Shown: positions 44,885 through 53,097 of the stretch, piece after piece
How positions within the stretch are numbered: position 1 is the stretch's first letter
How the letters are laid out: each line of letters begins with the position of its first letter
DNA from: an uncultured Clostridia bacterium
GTDB lineage: Bacteria > Bacillota > Clostridia > Oscillospirales > CAG-382
Reading direction: 5' to 3'
Length of the DNA stretch: 55,992 nt
Assembly (NCBI GenBank): GCA_944375955.1
Contig: CALWBE010000023.1
Location: forward strand, 1-55,992
The notes under the pieces: model-generated
What the model saw: the letters and a program-made list of their open reading frames with translations, nothing else
What the model was told of the DNA's origin: nothing
Databases searched by the model: none
Position numbers and translations under genes: made by a program

Positions 44885-44914
44885 TTGATATTCATGCTAC
44901 ATTTATGTTACAAT
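44885..44914 (+). promoter_or_regulatory. Promoter of trpS
   Basis: TTGATA (44885-44890), 18 bp, TACAAT (44909-44914) with TGT before it (extended -10). The -10 lies in the centre of a large inverted repeat. Confidence 0.6.
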
Positions 44915-44930
44915 AAAATAAATGTAGCAT
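44894..44930 (+). promoter_or_regulatory. Perfect 13-bp inverted repeat around the trpS -10 box
   Basis: ATGCTACATTTAT (44894-44906), 11 nt, ATAAATGTAGCAT (44918-44930). The repeat brackets the -10 box, so a dimeric repressor bound here would block the promoter. It is far from any upstream plus-strand gene, so it is not a terminator. Confidence 0.7.
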
Positions 44931-44964
44931 ATGTATCGCAATTAAGAAAGGCTGATATTTATTT

Positions 44965-45981
44965 ATGGAAAACAATACAGAAATCAAAAGAAAAAAAATT
45001 TTTTCCGGTGTGCAGCCAAGTGGCGTTTTAACTATCGGAAATTATTTGGGAGCTATAAAAAACTGGGTCTCGCTTCAGCAAGATTACGATTGTATATATT
45101 GCGTAGTTGATATGCACGCAATAACCGTAAGGCAAAATCCGGCTGATTTGAGAAGGCGTACGCTTGAAGGTCTTGCTCTTTACATAGCGTGCGGAATCGA
45201 TCCTGATAAAAGCATAATGTTTGTACAAAGTCATGTGCCGGCTCATGCAGAACTTTCCTGGGTTCTCGGGTGCAATACTATGTTCGGCGAGCTTTCGAGG
45301 ATGACTCAGTTCAAGGATAAATCAAAAAAACATTCTGACAATGTAAATGCAGGTCTTTTCACTTATCCGGTTCTTATGGCTGCGGATATTCTTCTGTATC
45401 AAACAGATGTTGTGCCCGTAGGAATTGATCAGAAACAGCATATTGAGATAGCAAGAGATATTGCTGAACGTTTTAATGGTGTATACGGTGACACATTTAC
45501 AGTGCCCGAAGCTTATATCCCTAAAGTCGGTATGAAAATAACGTCTCTTACCGATCCTTCTAAAAAAATGAGCAAATCTGATCCTAATCCAAATTCTTAT
45601 GTAAATATTATAGAAAGCCGTGACGATACTATAAGAAAAATAAAAAGAGCCGTTACTGATTCTGATTCTGAAGTGAGATTTGCAGAAGGGAAAGACGGAA
45701 TTTGCAATTTGATGAATATATACTCTTCTTTTACCGGAAAATCTTATGAGAAAATAGAAAAAGAATTTACGGGAAAAGGCTATGGTGACTTTAAACTTGC
45801 TGTTGGTGAAACTTGCGCAGATTGTCTGCAGCCGATACGAGATGAATTTTCCAGGCTTACTGCCGATAAGTCTTATCTTGAATCCTTAATGAAAGACGGA
45901 GCTGAAAAAGCAGGATACATTGCAAGAAAAACTTTATCAAAAGTATATAGAAAAATAGGGTTTTATCAGCTTCCGAGATAA
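44965..45981 (+). CDS. trpS: Tryptophanyl-tRNA synthetase
   Basis: 338 residues, the normal bacterial length. Class I signature: SGVQPSGVLTIGNYLGAI (HIGH-type site, here TIGN), DMHAITV, GVDQK-type GIDQKQHIEIARDIA and KMSKSDPN (KMSKS). It charges tRNA-Trp in the cytoplasm. In many Firmicutes trpS is controlled by a T-box leader; here the leader is only about 45 nt and holds no T-box, but the promoter has a large inverted repeat. AAAGG lies about 13 nt before the ATG. Confidence 0.97.
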   Translation: MENNTEIKRKKIFSGVQPSGVLTIGNYLGAIKNWVSLQQDYDCIYCVVDMHAITVRQNPADLRRRTLEGLALYIACGIDPDKSIMFVQSHVPAHAELSWVLGCNTMFGELSRMTQFKDKSKKHSDNVNAGLFTYPVLMAADILLYQTDVVPVGIDQKQHIEIARDIAERFNGVYGDTFTVPEAYIPKVGMKITSLTDPSKKMSKSDPNPNSYVNIIESRDDTIRKIKRAVTDSDSEVRFAEGKDGICNLMNIYSSFTGKSYEKIEKEFTGKGYGDFKLAVGETCADCLQPIRDEFSRLTADKSYLESLMKDGAEKAGYIARKTLSKVYRKIGFYQLPR

Positions 45982-46014
45982 GCCAAATGTTTTTAAAATG
46001 TGAGGTAACATAAA

Positions 46015-47232
46015 TTGAATTATTCCGAAATGAATTATCAGGCAATTATTTATATAGTCATAGCTTTAATATGCTCTTCCTGTATAGCTTTCACAATGAC
46101 TCCGATAGCAAGAGTAATCGCTTACAAGATTGGCGCCGTTGATGTACCCAAAGACAAAAGAAGGATGCATAAAGTAGCAATGCCGCTTCTTGGTGGTATT
46201 GCCATCTTTACGGCCTTTGTAATTGCAGTCGTCGCTTTTTGCGATCTTAACGAAAATACGAAAGCAATATCCGGTCTGCTCTTAGGCGCATTATTTATAG
46301 TTTTTACGGGTATACTTGATGACCGTTTTAATCTTAATCCTTTTTTAAAATTGGCTATGCAGATAGTTGCAGCATGCATTGTCGCGTTTTTCGGAGTAAC
46401 AATTGACAAAATAGGAATCTTTCAAAGCAACGGTGAAATGTATTCTCTTGGAAAGCTTTCAATTCCTTTTACAATTATTTGGATCGTGGCAGTAACAAAC
46501 GCCGTAAATCTTATCGATGGTCTTGACGGACTTTCCTGTGGTATTTCGGCTATTTCTGCTTTCTCTATACTTATTTCATCGTTTTTTATGCCAGACACTC
46601 CGTATTTTGCAATACTTCTCACAGCTATCCTCGCTGGGGCATGTCTTGGGTTTCTTCCATATAATTTTAATCCGGCAAAAATTTTCATGGGAGACACGGG
46701 CGCTATGTTTTTAGGATTCGCCTTATCTGTCATTTCAATATTGGGCGTTTTTAAAACAACTGCCGTAATATCGTACTGGGTACCTTTTATAGCGTTCGCT
46801 GTACCGCTCGGCGACACAACATTCGCATTTATCAGAAGAATTCTTCACGGGAAAAATCCATTTTCTGCCGACAGAGGCCACATACATCACAAATTGATTG
46901 ACATGGGATTCAATCAGCGTCAGTCGGTAACTATTCTTTATGCTATAAGCCTCATATTCGGTATAGCTGCTGTGCTTTTTGCAATAAAACATCCTTTAGG
47001 CGGAATAATCATAATTCTTTCTGCTGTTATAATGCTTTTTATAAACTGGAAGTTCATTACAAAAAGCGATACTACGAGACAAGAGACAGGGCTTGGCCTT
47101 GATCATCTTCAGCTTCAGGGATATGAAAATAATGTTCTTTCACCTGACGAAAGCGTTACAAATACACGTACCGATGTCGCCGATTCTCAAATAAACAGCG
47201 ATTTACAGGACAAAGAAAAAAACAGCGACTGA
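46015..47232 (+). CDS. WecA/TagO-like undecaprenyl-phosphate sugar-1-phosphate transferase
   Basis: 405 residues, about 11 membrane helices (MraY/WecA family). DVPKDKRRMHKVAMPLLGG, GILDDRFNLNPFLKL (DDx3 motif), NAVNLIDGLDGLSCG and FMGDTGAMFLGF, and the cytoplasmic HIHHKLIDMGF loop are diagnostic. Such enzymes put GlcNAc-1-phosphate on undecaprenyl phosphate to begin teichoic-acid or polysaccharide synthesis. The C-terminal 50 residues are a hydrophilic tail not seen in short homologues. TTG start with GAGG 9 nt upstream, 33 nt after trpS. Confidence 0.9.
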   Translation: MNYSEMNYQAIIYIVIALICSSCIAFTMTPIARVIAYKIGAVDVPKDKRRMHKVAMPLLGGIAIFTAFVIAVVAFCDLNENTKAISGLLLGALFIVFTGILDDRFNLNPFLKLAMQIVAACIVAFFGVTIDKIGIFQSNGEMYSLGKLSIPFTIIWIVAVTNAVNLIDGLDGLSCGISAISAFSILISSFFMPDTPYFAILLTAILAGACLGFLPYNFNPAKIFMGDTGAMFLGFALSVISILGVFKTTAVISYWVPFIAFAVPLGDTTFAFIRRILHGKNPFSADRGHIHHKLIDMGFNQRQSVTILYAISLIFGIAAVLFAIKHPLGGIIIILSAVIMLFINWKFITKSDTTRQETGLGLDHLQLQGYENNVLSPDESVTNTRTDVADSQINSDLQDKEKNSD

Positions 47233-47263
47233 AAAATCAAATAAACTTTTACGAGGTTTAAAT

Positions 47264-48007
47264 ATGGATAAATCAAAATGGATAACTGCCGCATCTATAC
47301 TGCTTCTTACGGCTGCTTTCATTTTTATCGTTTTCAGTCAGGGAATTAATCTTTTCGGTTCGGACGGTTCATCACAATCGGAAGATATCCCGGACAAAAC
47401 TGTCTTGCCAGGCGATGATGAAAAAATATACAACAGTCTTAGAAATGAACAGTATGATACCATATCCGTATATCCTGACATTTCTTTTGATACCGTAAAG
47501 GAACTTATTTCTGATGTTGAAATGCCCGAATCCTATTACTGGTATTTTAAAAGTACAATTTATTCCTCCAAAAAAAGCCGTTCGTATGAAGGTATAATGA
47601 AGTTTGATAAAGGAAATTACAGAATCGAACTATATTCGGACAGCGGCGATCTTGAAAAAACAGTAATTGAAGATTCCGGAATAATTTCAGTTCAAACATA
47701 TTCAGGAAATGCAAACATAGCTGAATTTTCTGCTTCATCAACAACAGTTTTTGCTGAAGCCGGCGTTCCATCAGCCTCAGCTTTTATAGAATCTGACGGA
47801 GAAATATATTCGTACTCGCTTATTGAAAGCGAGTACGGAACACTTCTTTATGCAGAATTTGAAAGTAAAAAAGATAATTTCAGTCAAACCGAACAATACT
47901 ATATAAGTTTGGACTACGGCATAGTTGTCCGTGCAGACTGCTATGAAAATGGGGTTTTGGTGTACTCTTTAAAGACAGCTTCATTATATGAAATCGAAAA
48001 TAGCTGA
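47264..48007 (+). CDS. Membrane-anchored extracellular protein of unknown function
   Basis: 247 residues. A single N-terminal hydrophobic segment (residues 7-27) without a lipobox cysteine anchors a Ser/Asp-rich, probably beta-rich outer domain; a repeated pattern (SYEGIMKFDKGNYRIELYSDSGDLEKTVI, EYGTLLYAEFE) suggests a lipoprotein-carrier-like fold, but this is only an impression. I do not recognise the family. GAGG precedes the ATG; it is 31 nt after the WecA-like gene and may serve the same envelope process. Confidence 0.7.
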   Translation: MDKSKWITAASILLLTAAFIFIVFSQGINLFGSDGSSQSEDIPDKTVLPGDDEKIYNSLRNEQYDTISVYPDISFDTVKELISDVEMPESYYWYFKSTIYSSKKSRSYEGIMKFDKGNYRIELYSDSGDLEKTVIEDSGIISVQTYSGNANIAEFSASSTTVFAEAGVPSASAFIESDGEIYSYSLIESEYGTLLYAEFESKKDNFSQTEQYYISLDYGIVVRADCYENGVLVYSLKTASLYEIENS

Positions 48008-48013
48008 AAATTA

Positions 48014-48385
48014 TTAAAAAAGTAAAACCGCTGCTAAAATTACCGGAAGTATAATATCGTCTTTTTTTTCACTGTTCATCAAGAACAGCAAAATAAGTCC
48101 GACAAGCAAAAGATCGTCAAATCCGATAGCTTTTCCCGTTTTTTTTTCGGTTTCTTCCGTAATTGACATATGTCGAGCAGCAACTTCTGCAGATTCTGTA
48201 TCCTGCTTGCTCTCCTCTTTTATATTGTCGGTATTTTCTTCTGCTTTTTTATAAGATTCGGCAGAATAATTTTTGCTGCTTTCGTTTTTTGCAAAGGCAT
48301 CTGCAGAAAAGCTGTCGCCGAAAAACTGGACCGGTACGTTTCCTTCGGTTCTGTTTTCACCTGGTCTGAAATTTCGTGAATACAT
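48014..48385 (-). CDS. Small protein with C-terminal membrane hairpin, unknown function
   Basis: 123 residues. A charged, low-complexity N-terminal 80 residues precede two short hydrophobic stretches (FDDLLLVGLILLFLMN and DDIILPVILAAVLLF) at the C-terminus. This tail, with a DDLLL-type motif and a charged turn, is common in small proteins of spore-forming Clostridia whose role is unknown. It is the last of three same-strand genes of similar small size. AGGAG lies before the ATG. Confidence 0.65.
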   Translation of the reverse strand: MYSRNFRPGENRTEGNVPVQFFGDSFSADAFAKNESSKNYSAESYKKAEENTDNIKEESKQDTESAEVAARHMSITEETEKKTGKAIGFDDLLLVGLILLFLMNSEKKDDIILPVILAAVLLF

Positions 48386-48411
48386 ATTCTCTCCTATATA
48401 ATCGATATTTT

Positions 48412-48813
48412 TTATAAGCCGAATTTTGAAAAAATATCCGAATCTTTATATGTGTTTATAATTTTCGCAGCTCCCAAAGCTTTTACAAGGCTGTCTACGC
48501 GCTGACGCTTTCTGTCATTAAGAAAAGGCTTTATCGAAAGCAAAAGATTTACCCTGTCATCTTTGGGCATAAATGAGCCTGCCCCTGTCTGAGATCCGAA
48601 AACCGGCAACTGTGGCTGTGCTTGTTTTTGAGATTCCGACTCGGCTTCTGAAGACTTACCTTCTTCTTTCTGTAAATTATCTGATGTTATATCTTGTGCT
48701 TCGGATTCGTCTCCTTTTTTCACTCCTAACGCCGATGCTATTGACATTATGCTTTTCAAGCTTTCTGGATCTGATAAAATACTTTTTATCTTATCATTAA
48801 GTTGATCATCCAT
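48412..48813 (-). CDS. Small acidic protein of unknown function
   Basis: 133 residues, no membrane segment. An N-terminal helix (DDQLNDKIKSILSDPESLKSIMSIASALG), a Ser/Glu/Gln-rich linker (about 35-80) and a conserved-looking C-terminal helix pair (DDRVNLLLSIKPFLNDRKRQRVDSLVKALGAAKI, about 84-118). This last block appears in unnamed proteins of spore-forming Clostridia. Middle gene of the three; I cannot assign a function. Confidence 0.65.
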   Translation of the reverse strand: MDDQLNDKIKSILSDPESLKSIMSIASALGVKKGDESEAQDITSDNLQKEEGKSSEAESESQKQAQPQLPVFGSQTGAGSFMPKDDRVNLLLSIKPFLNDRKRQRVDSLVKALGAAKIINTYKDSDIFSKFGL

Positions 48814-48828
48814 ATATGTTCCCTGCCT

Positions 48829-49077
48829 TCATTTGCTATTAAAATCTATTTTACTTTTTATTTCATTTATTTTTTCCTCTGGAATATCTTCCATTATTTT
48901 TTTAACATCTTTTTCTGTCAGCTCTGATATCATCTTTTTAATCTTTGTCACATCGGCAGAAGAAAGATCTAATGAAGAATTATTTCCTCCGGCTGCGTTT
49001 ATAATAAGTGAAATCTTTTCCTTTAATTCATTATCCGGCATTGATGCTATTTTTTTCAACTCATTACTGCTGAACAT
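48829..49077 (-). CDS. Small helical protein of unknown function
   Basis: 82 residues from the ATG at 49077 (MFSSNELKKIASMPDNEL), chosen because AGAGG lies about 8 nt before it; an in-frame GTG at 49086 would be part of the ribosome site. Entirely charged helices, no signal peptide. It is the first gene of the three-gene minus-strand group and resembles a small partner protein of the gene that follows by 15 nt. Confidence 0.65.
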   Translation of the reverse strand: MFSSNELKKIASMPDNELKEKISLIINAAGGNNSSLDLSSADVTKIKKMISELTEKDVKKIMEDIPEEKINEIKSKIDFNSK

Positions 49078-49164
49078 TGCTGTCACCTCTAATATAATTC
49101 TAATTTTTTCCTTACTGTACTATATGCGACAGCAGCAAAATACTTTCATCCGAAAGGCTAAAAT

Positions 49165-49650
49165 ATGAAAATTTTTGTTTTTTCTGATTCGCACGGGAAC
49201 ACTCAGCCTATGCTGAATGTTTTGCAGCAAAAAAGAGATGAGTGCGATTTTATAATTCATCTGGGAGATCATTGTACTGACATTAACTGCATCGGTTCAA
49301 ATGTTGGAATAACTCCTGTAATCGCGGTTTCGGGGAACAATGACTTTTTTTCAGACCTTCATGAATTTCCTTATGATACAACAGTAGAAATCGCCGGAAA
49401 GCGTTTATTTATTTGTCATGGTCACAAACTTGCGGTAAAACGCGATTTATCCTTGCTGATAACTGCCGCAAAAAATAAAAACTGTTCTATTGCCCTGTTT
49501 GGGCACACTCATATTCCCTATGTCAAAACTTCTGATAACATTTCTTTATTCAATCCAGGCAGCATTGGCGTTTTCTCTGGCGGAAAACTGAGTTACGGCA
49601 CAATTACTATAAATAATAACAATGTTAAATTTGAAATCAATGAGGTATAA
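49165..49650 (+). CDS. YfcE-type metallophosphoesterase
   Basis: 161 residues. The calcineurin-like motifs are FSDSHGN (D-x-H), HLGDHCTD (G-D), SGNNDFF (G-N-x-D), FICHGHKLAV and FGHTHIPY (G-H-x-H). The size matches the small YfcE/MJ0936 group, phosphodiesterases of unknown natural substrate that use two metal ions. It begins a tightly packed plus-strand operon (2-10 nt gaps) with thiI, cinA and a methyltransferase. Confidence 0.92.
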   Translation: MKIFVFSDSHGNTQPMLNVLQQKRDECDFIIHLGDHCTDINCIGSNVGITPVIAVSGNNDFFSDLHEFPYDTTVEIAGKRLFICHGHKLAVKRDLSLLITAAKNKNCSIALFGHTHIPYVKTSDNISLFNPGSIGVFSGGKLSYGTITINNNNVKFEINEV

Positions 49651-49652
49651 AT

Positions 49653-50150
49653 ATGATACAATCTCGTCCAAAATTAAAAAATAAAAAACTATTATCATTT
49701 TCTTTTATACTGCTGCTCGCAGGCGTCATTATATTTCCGTTATCACAAAATGCCGGATTATATGCCGTTCTTATTCAAATTATATCTATTGCACTTATAG
49801 CTGTCAGTTTATTTCCAATAATTAAATACGTTATACCGGATTATCTGTATACTCTTGAAGGTACGAGATTTTCTATATGCAAAGTAACAAAAGCACAAAG
49901 TGTATGTTCTATAGATGTTGATCTTAATAATATTAAAGCTGCGCTTTTATCCGAACAGGAATACAAAAATGAAACTAATATAAAAAGAATATATTCGTTT
50001 ATAAAAAATCCTGGTGACAGTTCTGTAAAATATCTTATCTTTGATATAGAAAATGAAAAATATGCAATAAAATTTGAGCCTGACAACGACTTTATTTTGG
50101 CTCTGAGCAAAATTATACACAATAAGCATAAAACGCAAAATGAGGAGTAA
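49653..50150 (+). CDS. Two-helix membrane protein of unknown function
   Basis: 165 residues. Two membrane helices (about 15-35 and 42-65) followed by a soluble beta-rich domain (YTLEGTRFSICKVTKAQSVCSIDVDLNNIKA onward). This looks like a PH-like membrane-associated domain, without certainty. It sits 2 nt after the phosphoesterase and 2 nt before thiI, so it is cotranscribed. Confidence 0.65.
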   Translation: MIQSRPKLKNKKLLSFSFILLLAGVIIFPLSQNAGLYAVLIQIISIALIAVSLFPIIKYVIPDYLYTLEGTRFSICKVTKAQSVCSIDVDLNNIKAALLSEQEYKNETNIKRIYSFIKNPGDSSVKYLIFDIENEKYAIKFEPDNDFILALSKIIHNKHKTQNEE

Positions 50151-50152
50151 TA

Positions 50153-51346
50153 ATGTCACAATTTAATGAAGTAATATTGCTAAAATACGGTGAAATAGTT
50201 TTAAAAGGGCTTAATAAATCGTATTTTGAAAATCTTCTTTTAAACGATATAAGAAAACGTATAAAAAAATATGGACAGTTTGATGTCAGCCGGGCTCAGT
50301 CAACAGTTTATATTGTACCAAAAGATATTGCTGCTGAGTCGAATTTTGAAATGGTTTTCAACGAATGCCGGAAAGTTTTCGGTATTGTCTCCTGCTGCCG
50401 CGCCGCGTGCGTTGAAAAAAGCATGGAAAAAATTTTAGATACAATTACAAAATACACTTATGAAAAGCTTGAAGAAGTTAAAACATTTAAGGTGGAAGCA
50501 AAACGTTCTGATAAGCAGTTCCCATACGACTCCCCTACAATATCAAAAGAGTGCGGTAGTATTTTGCTGAGAAAGCATCCTCGTCTCAAAGTTAATGTCA
50601 AAGCTCCGGAAACGGTGGTTATGGTTGAAGTAAGAGATTATGCCGCATATATTCATTGCGGATCCGAGAGCGGTGAAGGAGGTCTACCATGCGGCTCAGC
50701 CGGAAAAGGACTCTTACTGCTTTCAGGCGGAATTGACAGCCCAGTTGCAGGATACAGGATGGCAAGACGCGGCCTGACGATAGATGCGCTGCATTTTGAA
50801 AGTTATCCGTACACAAGCCTGCAGGCAAAAGAAAAAGTTATAGATCTCGCTCAGATAATGACCGATTATTGCGGAGATATAAATTTAAATATAATATCCG
50901 TAACACACATACAGGAAGAATTAAAAAACAAATGCCGTGAAGAATATTTTACGTTACTTTTAAGACGTTTTATGATGAAAATAGCAGAAAAAACAGCAAT
51001 TCGTTACGGATGCGGAGCAATTATAACAGGAGAAAGCGTAGGACAGGTAGCAAGCCAAACCATTCCCGCTTTAACTGTCACAAATAATGCAGTAAAATCC
51101 ATCCCCGTAATACGTCCTCTTATTGCTGATGATAAAGAAGAAATTGTAAAATACGCACGGCATATAGGTACATTTGAAACATCTATTTTACCGTATGAAG
51201 ACTGCTGCACTGTTTTTACTCCTAAACATCCTGTCACAAAACCTGTGCTTGAAAATATTCTGAATGAAGAAAACAAGCTTGATGTTGAAACGCTTATAGC
51301 AGATGCTATTGAAACACGCAGTCACATAAAACTTGAACGTAAATGA
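50153..51346 (+). CDS. thiI: tRNA 4-thiouridine synthase ThiI (without rhodanese domain)
   Basis: 397 residues. N-terminal NFLD and THUMP domains (LLKYGEIVLKGLNKSYFENLL, VEVRDYAAYIHC), then the PP-loop LLSGGIDSPVAGYRMARRG and ALHFESYPYTS. It ends after the PP-loop domain (ILPYEDCCTVFTPKHPVTKP), so the sulfur-carrying rhodanese domain of the E. coli form is absent, as in most Firmicutes. It makes s4U8 in tRNA and, in some, thiamine thiazole. No cysteine desulfurase gene adjoins it, the usual sulfur donor in this arrangement. GAGGAG precedes the ATG. Confidence 0.96.
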   Translation: MSQFNEVILLKYGEIVLKGLNKSYFENLLLNDIRKRIKKYGQFDVSRAQSTVYIVPKDIAAESNFEMVFNECRKVFGIVSCCRAACVEKSMEKILDTITKYTYEKLEEVKTFKVEAKRSDKQFPYDSPTISKECGSILLRKHPRLKVNVKAPETVVMVEVRDYAAYIHCGSESGEGGLPCGSAGKGLLLLSGGIDSPVAGYRMARRGLTIDALHFESYPYTSLQAKEKVIDLAQIMTDYCGDINLNIISVTHIQEELKNKCREEYFTLLLRRFMMKIAEKTAIRYGCGAIITGESVGQVASQTIPALTVTNNAVKSIPVIRPLIADDKEEIVKYARHIGTFETSILPYEDCCTVFTPKHPVTKPVLENILNEENKLDVETLIADAIETRSHIKLERK

Positions 51347-51356
51347 GGTATAAATT

Positions 51357-51860
51357 ATGCAAAAAAATAGCGGTGTCGAATTTGTGATTGTAGAGCGTTT
51401 GACAAAAAGGAAACTTACAATTGCCGTATGCGAATCTTGTACGGGAGGACTTATTTCAAAAAGAATCACTGACGTTCCTGGCGCATCTACAGTATTTGGT
51501 TACGGAGTATGCACATACGCAAACGAAGCGAAAATAAAGCTGCTAAAGGTAAAAAAGCAAACTCTCGACAACTACGGTGCAGTTTCCGAGCAAACCGCCG
51601 TCGAAATGGCAGCCGGCATGCTTGAACTTTCCGGCGCCGATATTGCAATTTCAACAACCGGAATAGCGGGTCCTGGAGGCGGTACAAACAAAAAGCCTGT
51701 AGGACTTGTATATACAGCAATTTGTACCAAAAGCGGATATGCAAAATGTAAAAAGCTTATGCTTGGAAATATTGAAAATCCAACAAGAGAAAATATTAGA
51801 CATGCCGCTTCTGATGAAGCCATGCAGCTTGTTTTGGATTATTCGGAGAATGAAAGATGA
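51357..51860 (+). CDS. pncC: Nicotinamide-nucleotide amidohydrolase, CinA C-terminal domain
   Basis: 167 residues, the stand-alone CinA C-terminal (PncC) domain. VCESCTGGLISKRITDVPGAS, VFGYGVCTYANEAKIKLL, GAVSEQTAVEMAAGM and STTGIAGPGGGTNKKPVGLVY are diagnostic. It deamidates nicotinamide mononucleotide to nicotinate mononucleotide, recycling NAD. The N-terminal MoaB-like domain of full CinA is absent. Its TGA overlaps the ATG of the methyltransferase gene. Confidence 0.93.
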   Translation: MQKNSGVEFVIVERLTKRKLTIAVCESCTGGLISKRITDVPGASTVFGYGVCTYANEAKIKLLKVKKQTLDNYGAVSEQTAVEMAAGMLELSGADIAISTTGIAGPGGGTNKKPVGLVYTAICTKSGYAKCKKLMLGNIENPTRENIRHAASDEAMQLVLDYSENER

Positions 51861-53016
51861 TGAATTCTGCCATTTTGGAAGCGCTAAATGAGATAGACGA
51901 AAAAAAATAATTCGCGCCACAATAAGCAATAAAAAAAATGAAATTTGCAATTTCAAAAAAATAAATATAAGAAAAGCAAATAATAATTATTTTGTCGAGA
52001 GGTTAACTGAAAAACAAGCTTTTCATGAGACAGTTACACCTGATAAAATAATGGAGATTCTACAAAACGAACTTAATGAAAATTTCAAGCAGCTCAATAT
52101 AACTTGTGCTGGTTTAGATTACGAAATAAAAATTTCAAAAAAAGGCAAAGTCCTTAAAAACAAGAAAAAAAATAATCATGACATTTCTGAACTTTCCAAA
52201 TCTTTTTTACATAACAGAAAGAAAAACTACATTTTTGAAGAAGGAATTTTTGTTCCAGCGCTTTTCGAATTAGGTATCATGACTGAATCCGGAAAAATAA
52301 TAACTTCAAAATATGACAAGTTTAAGCAAATTAACAGATTTGCAGAATGTGTTGACGATGCGCTGAAAAACTGCAGTAAAGATAGTCTTGAAATTATCGA
52401 TTTCGGATGCGGAAAATCATACCTTACCTTTGTACTTTATTACTATATAACAGAAATAAAAAAAATACGCGCTCACATTACAGGTCTTGATTTAAAAAAA
52501 GATGTTATCGAAAAATGTCGCATGACAGCTGAAAAATACAAATATGCCGGACTTGATTTTATCTGTGCTGATATAAAGGATTATGTCCCCGAAACAGCTC
52601 CGGATATGGTAGTAACTTTGCATGCCTGCGATACGGCAACAGACTATGCTTTATACAATGCTATATCATGGAACAGCAAATATATATTTTCTGTTCCTTG
52701 CTGTCAGCATGAACTGAATTCAAAAATAAATCTTAAAAATTTTTCAATATTATCTGATCACGGACTTATAAAAGAACGGTTTTCAGCGCTTGCAACAGAC
52801 GCTATAAGGGCGAAAATTTTAGAATTGTGCGGTTATAAGACCGATATTTTGGAGTTTATAGATATTGAAAATTCCCCTAAAAATCTTTTAATTCGCGCCG
52901 AAAAAAACAAATTGCCAAACGAGTATAAACAAAGGGTTATCAAATCTGAAATTAAAAAATTTACGAACGAGCTTGGAGCAGAAATAACGCTTCAAAACCT
53001 TATTTTTTCAAAGTAA
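51857..53016 (+). CDS. SAM-dependent methyltransferase (Methyltransf_32-like), frameshifted near its start
   Basis: The start MMNSAILEALNEIDEKK (51857, GGAG 8 nt upstream, overlapping the cinA stop) ends at a TAA (51908) right after eight A residues (51900-51907). In the -1 frame the reading continues IIRATISNKKNEICNFKKINIRKANNNYF...EKQAFHE, then the catalytic part FGCGKSYLTFVLYYYI and GLDLKKDVIEKC, DMVVTLHACDTATDYAL and SVPCCQHELN. The join restores a normal family N-terminus. A shorter protein from the ATG at 52051 (321 residues) would lack that part. The family is a SAM methyltransferase of unknown substrate. See the separate finding on the break. Confidence 0.8.
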
Positions 53017-53097
53017 GGCTATTTATAAAGTAAAAATACATTAAAATAGCATAAAGCAGGCAATAATGAAAAATATTATAATAAAAAGGAGATTAAA

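Noticed and set aside
44894..44930. Transcription terminator before trpS
   Set aside because: The upstream gene (asd) is divergent, there is no T-run, and the repeat surrounds a promoter -10 box.
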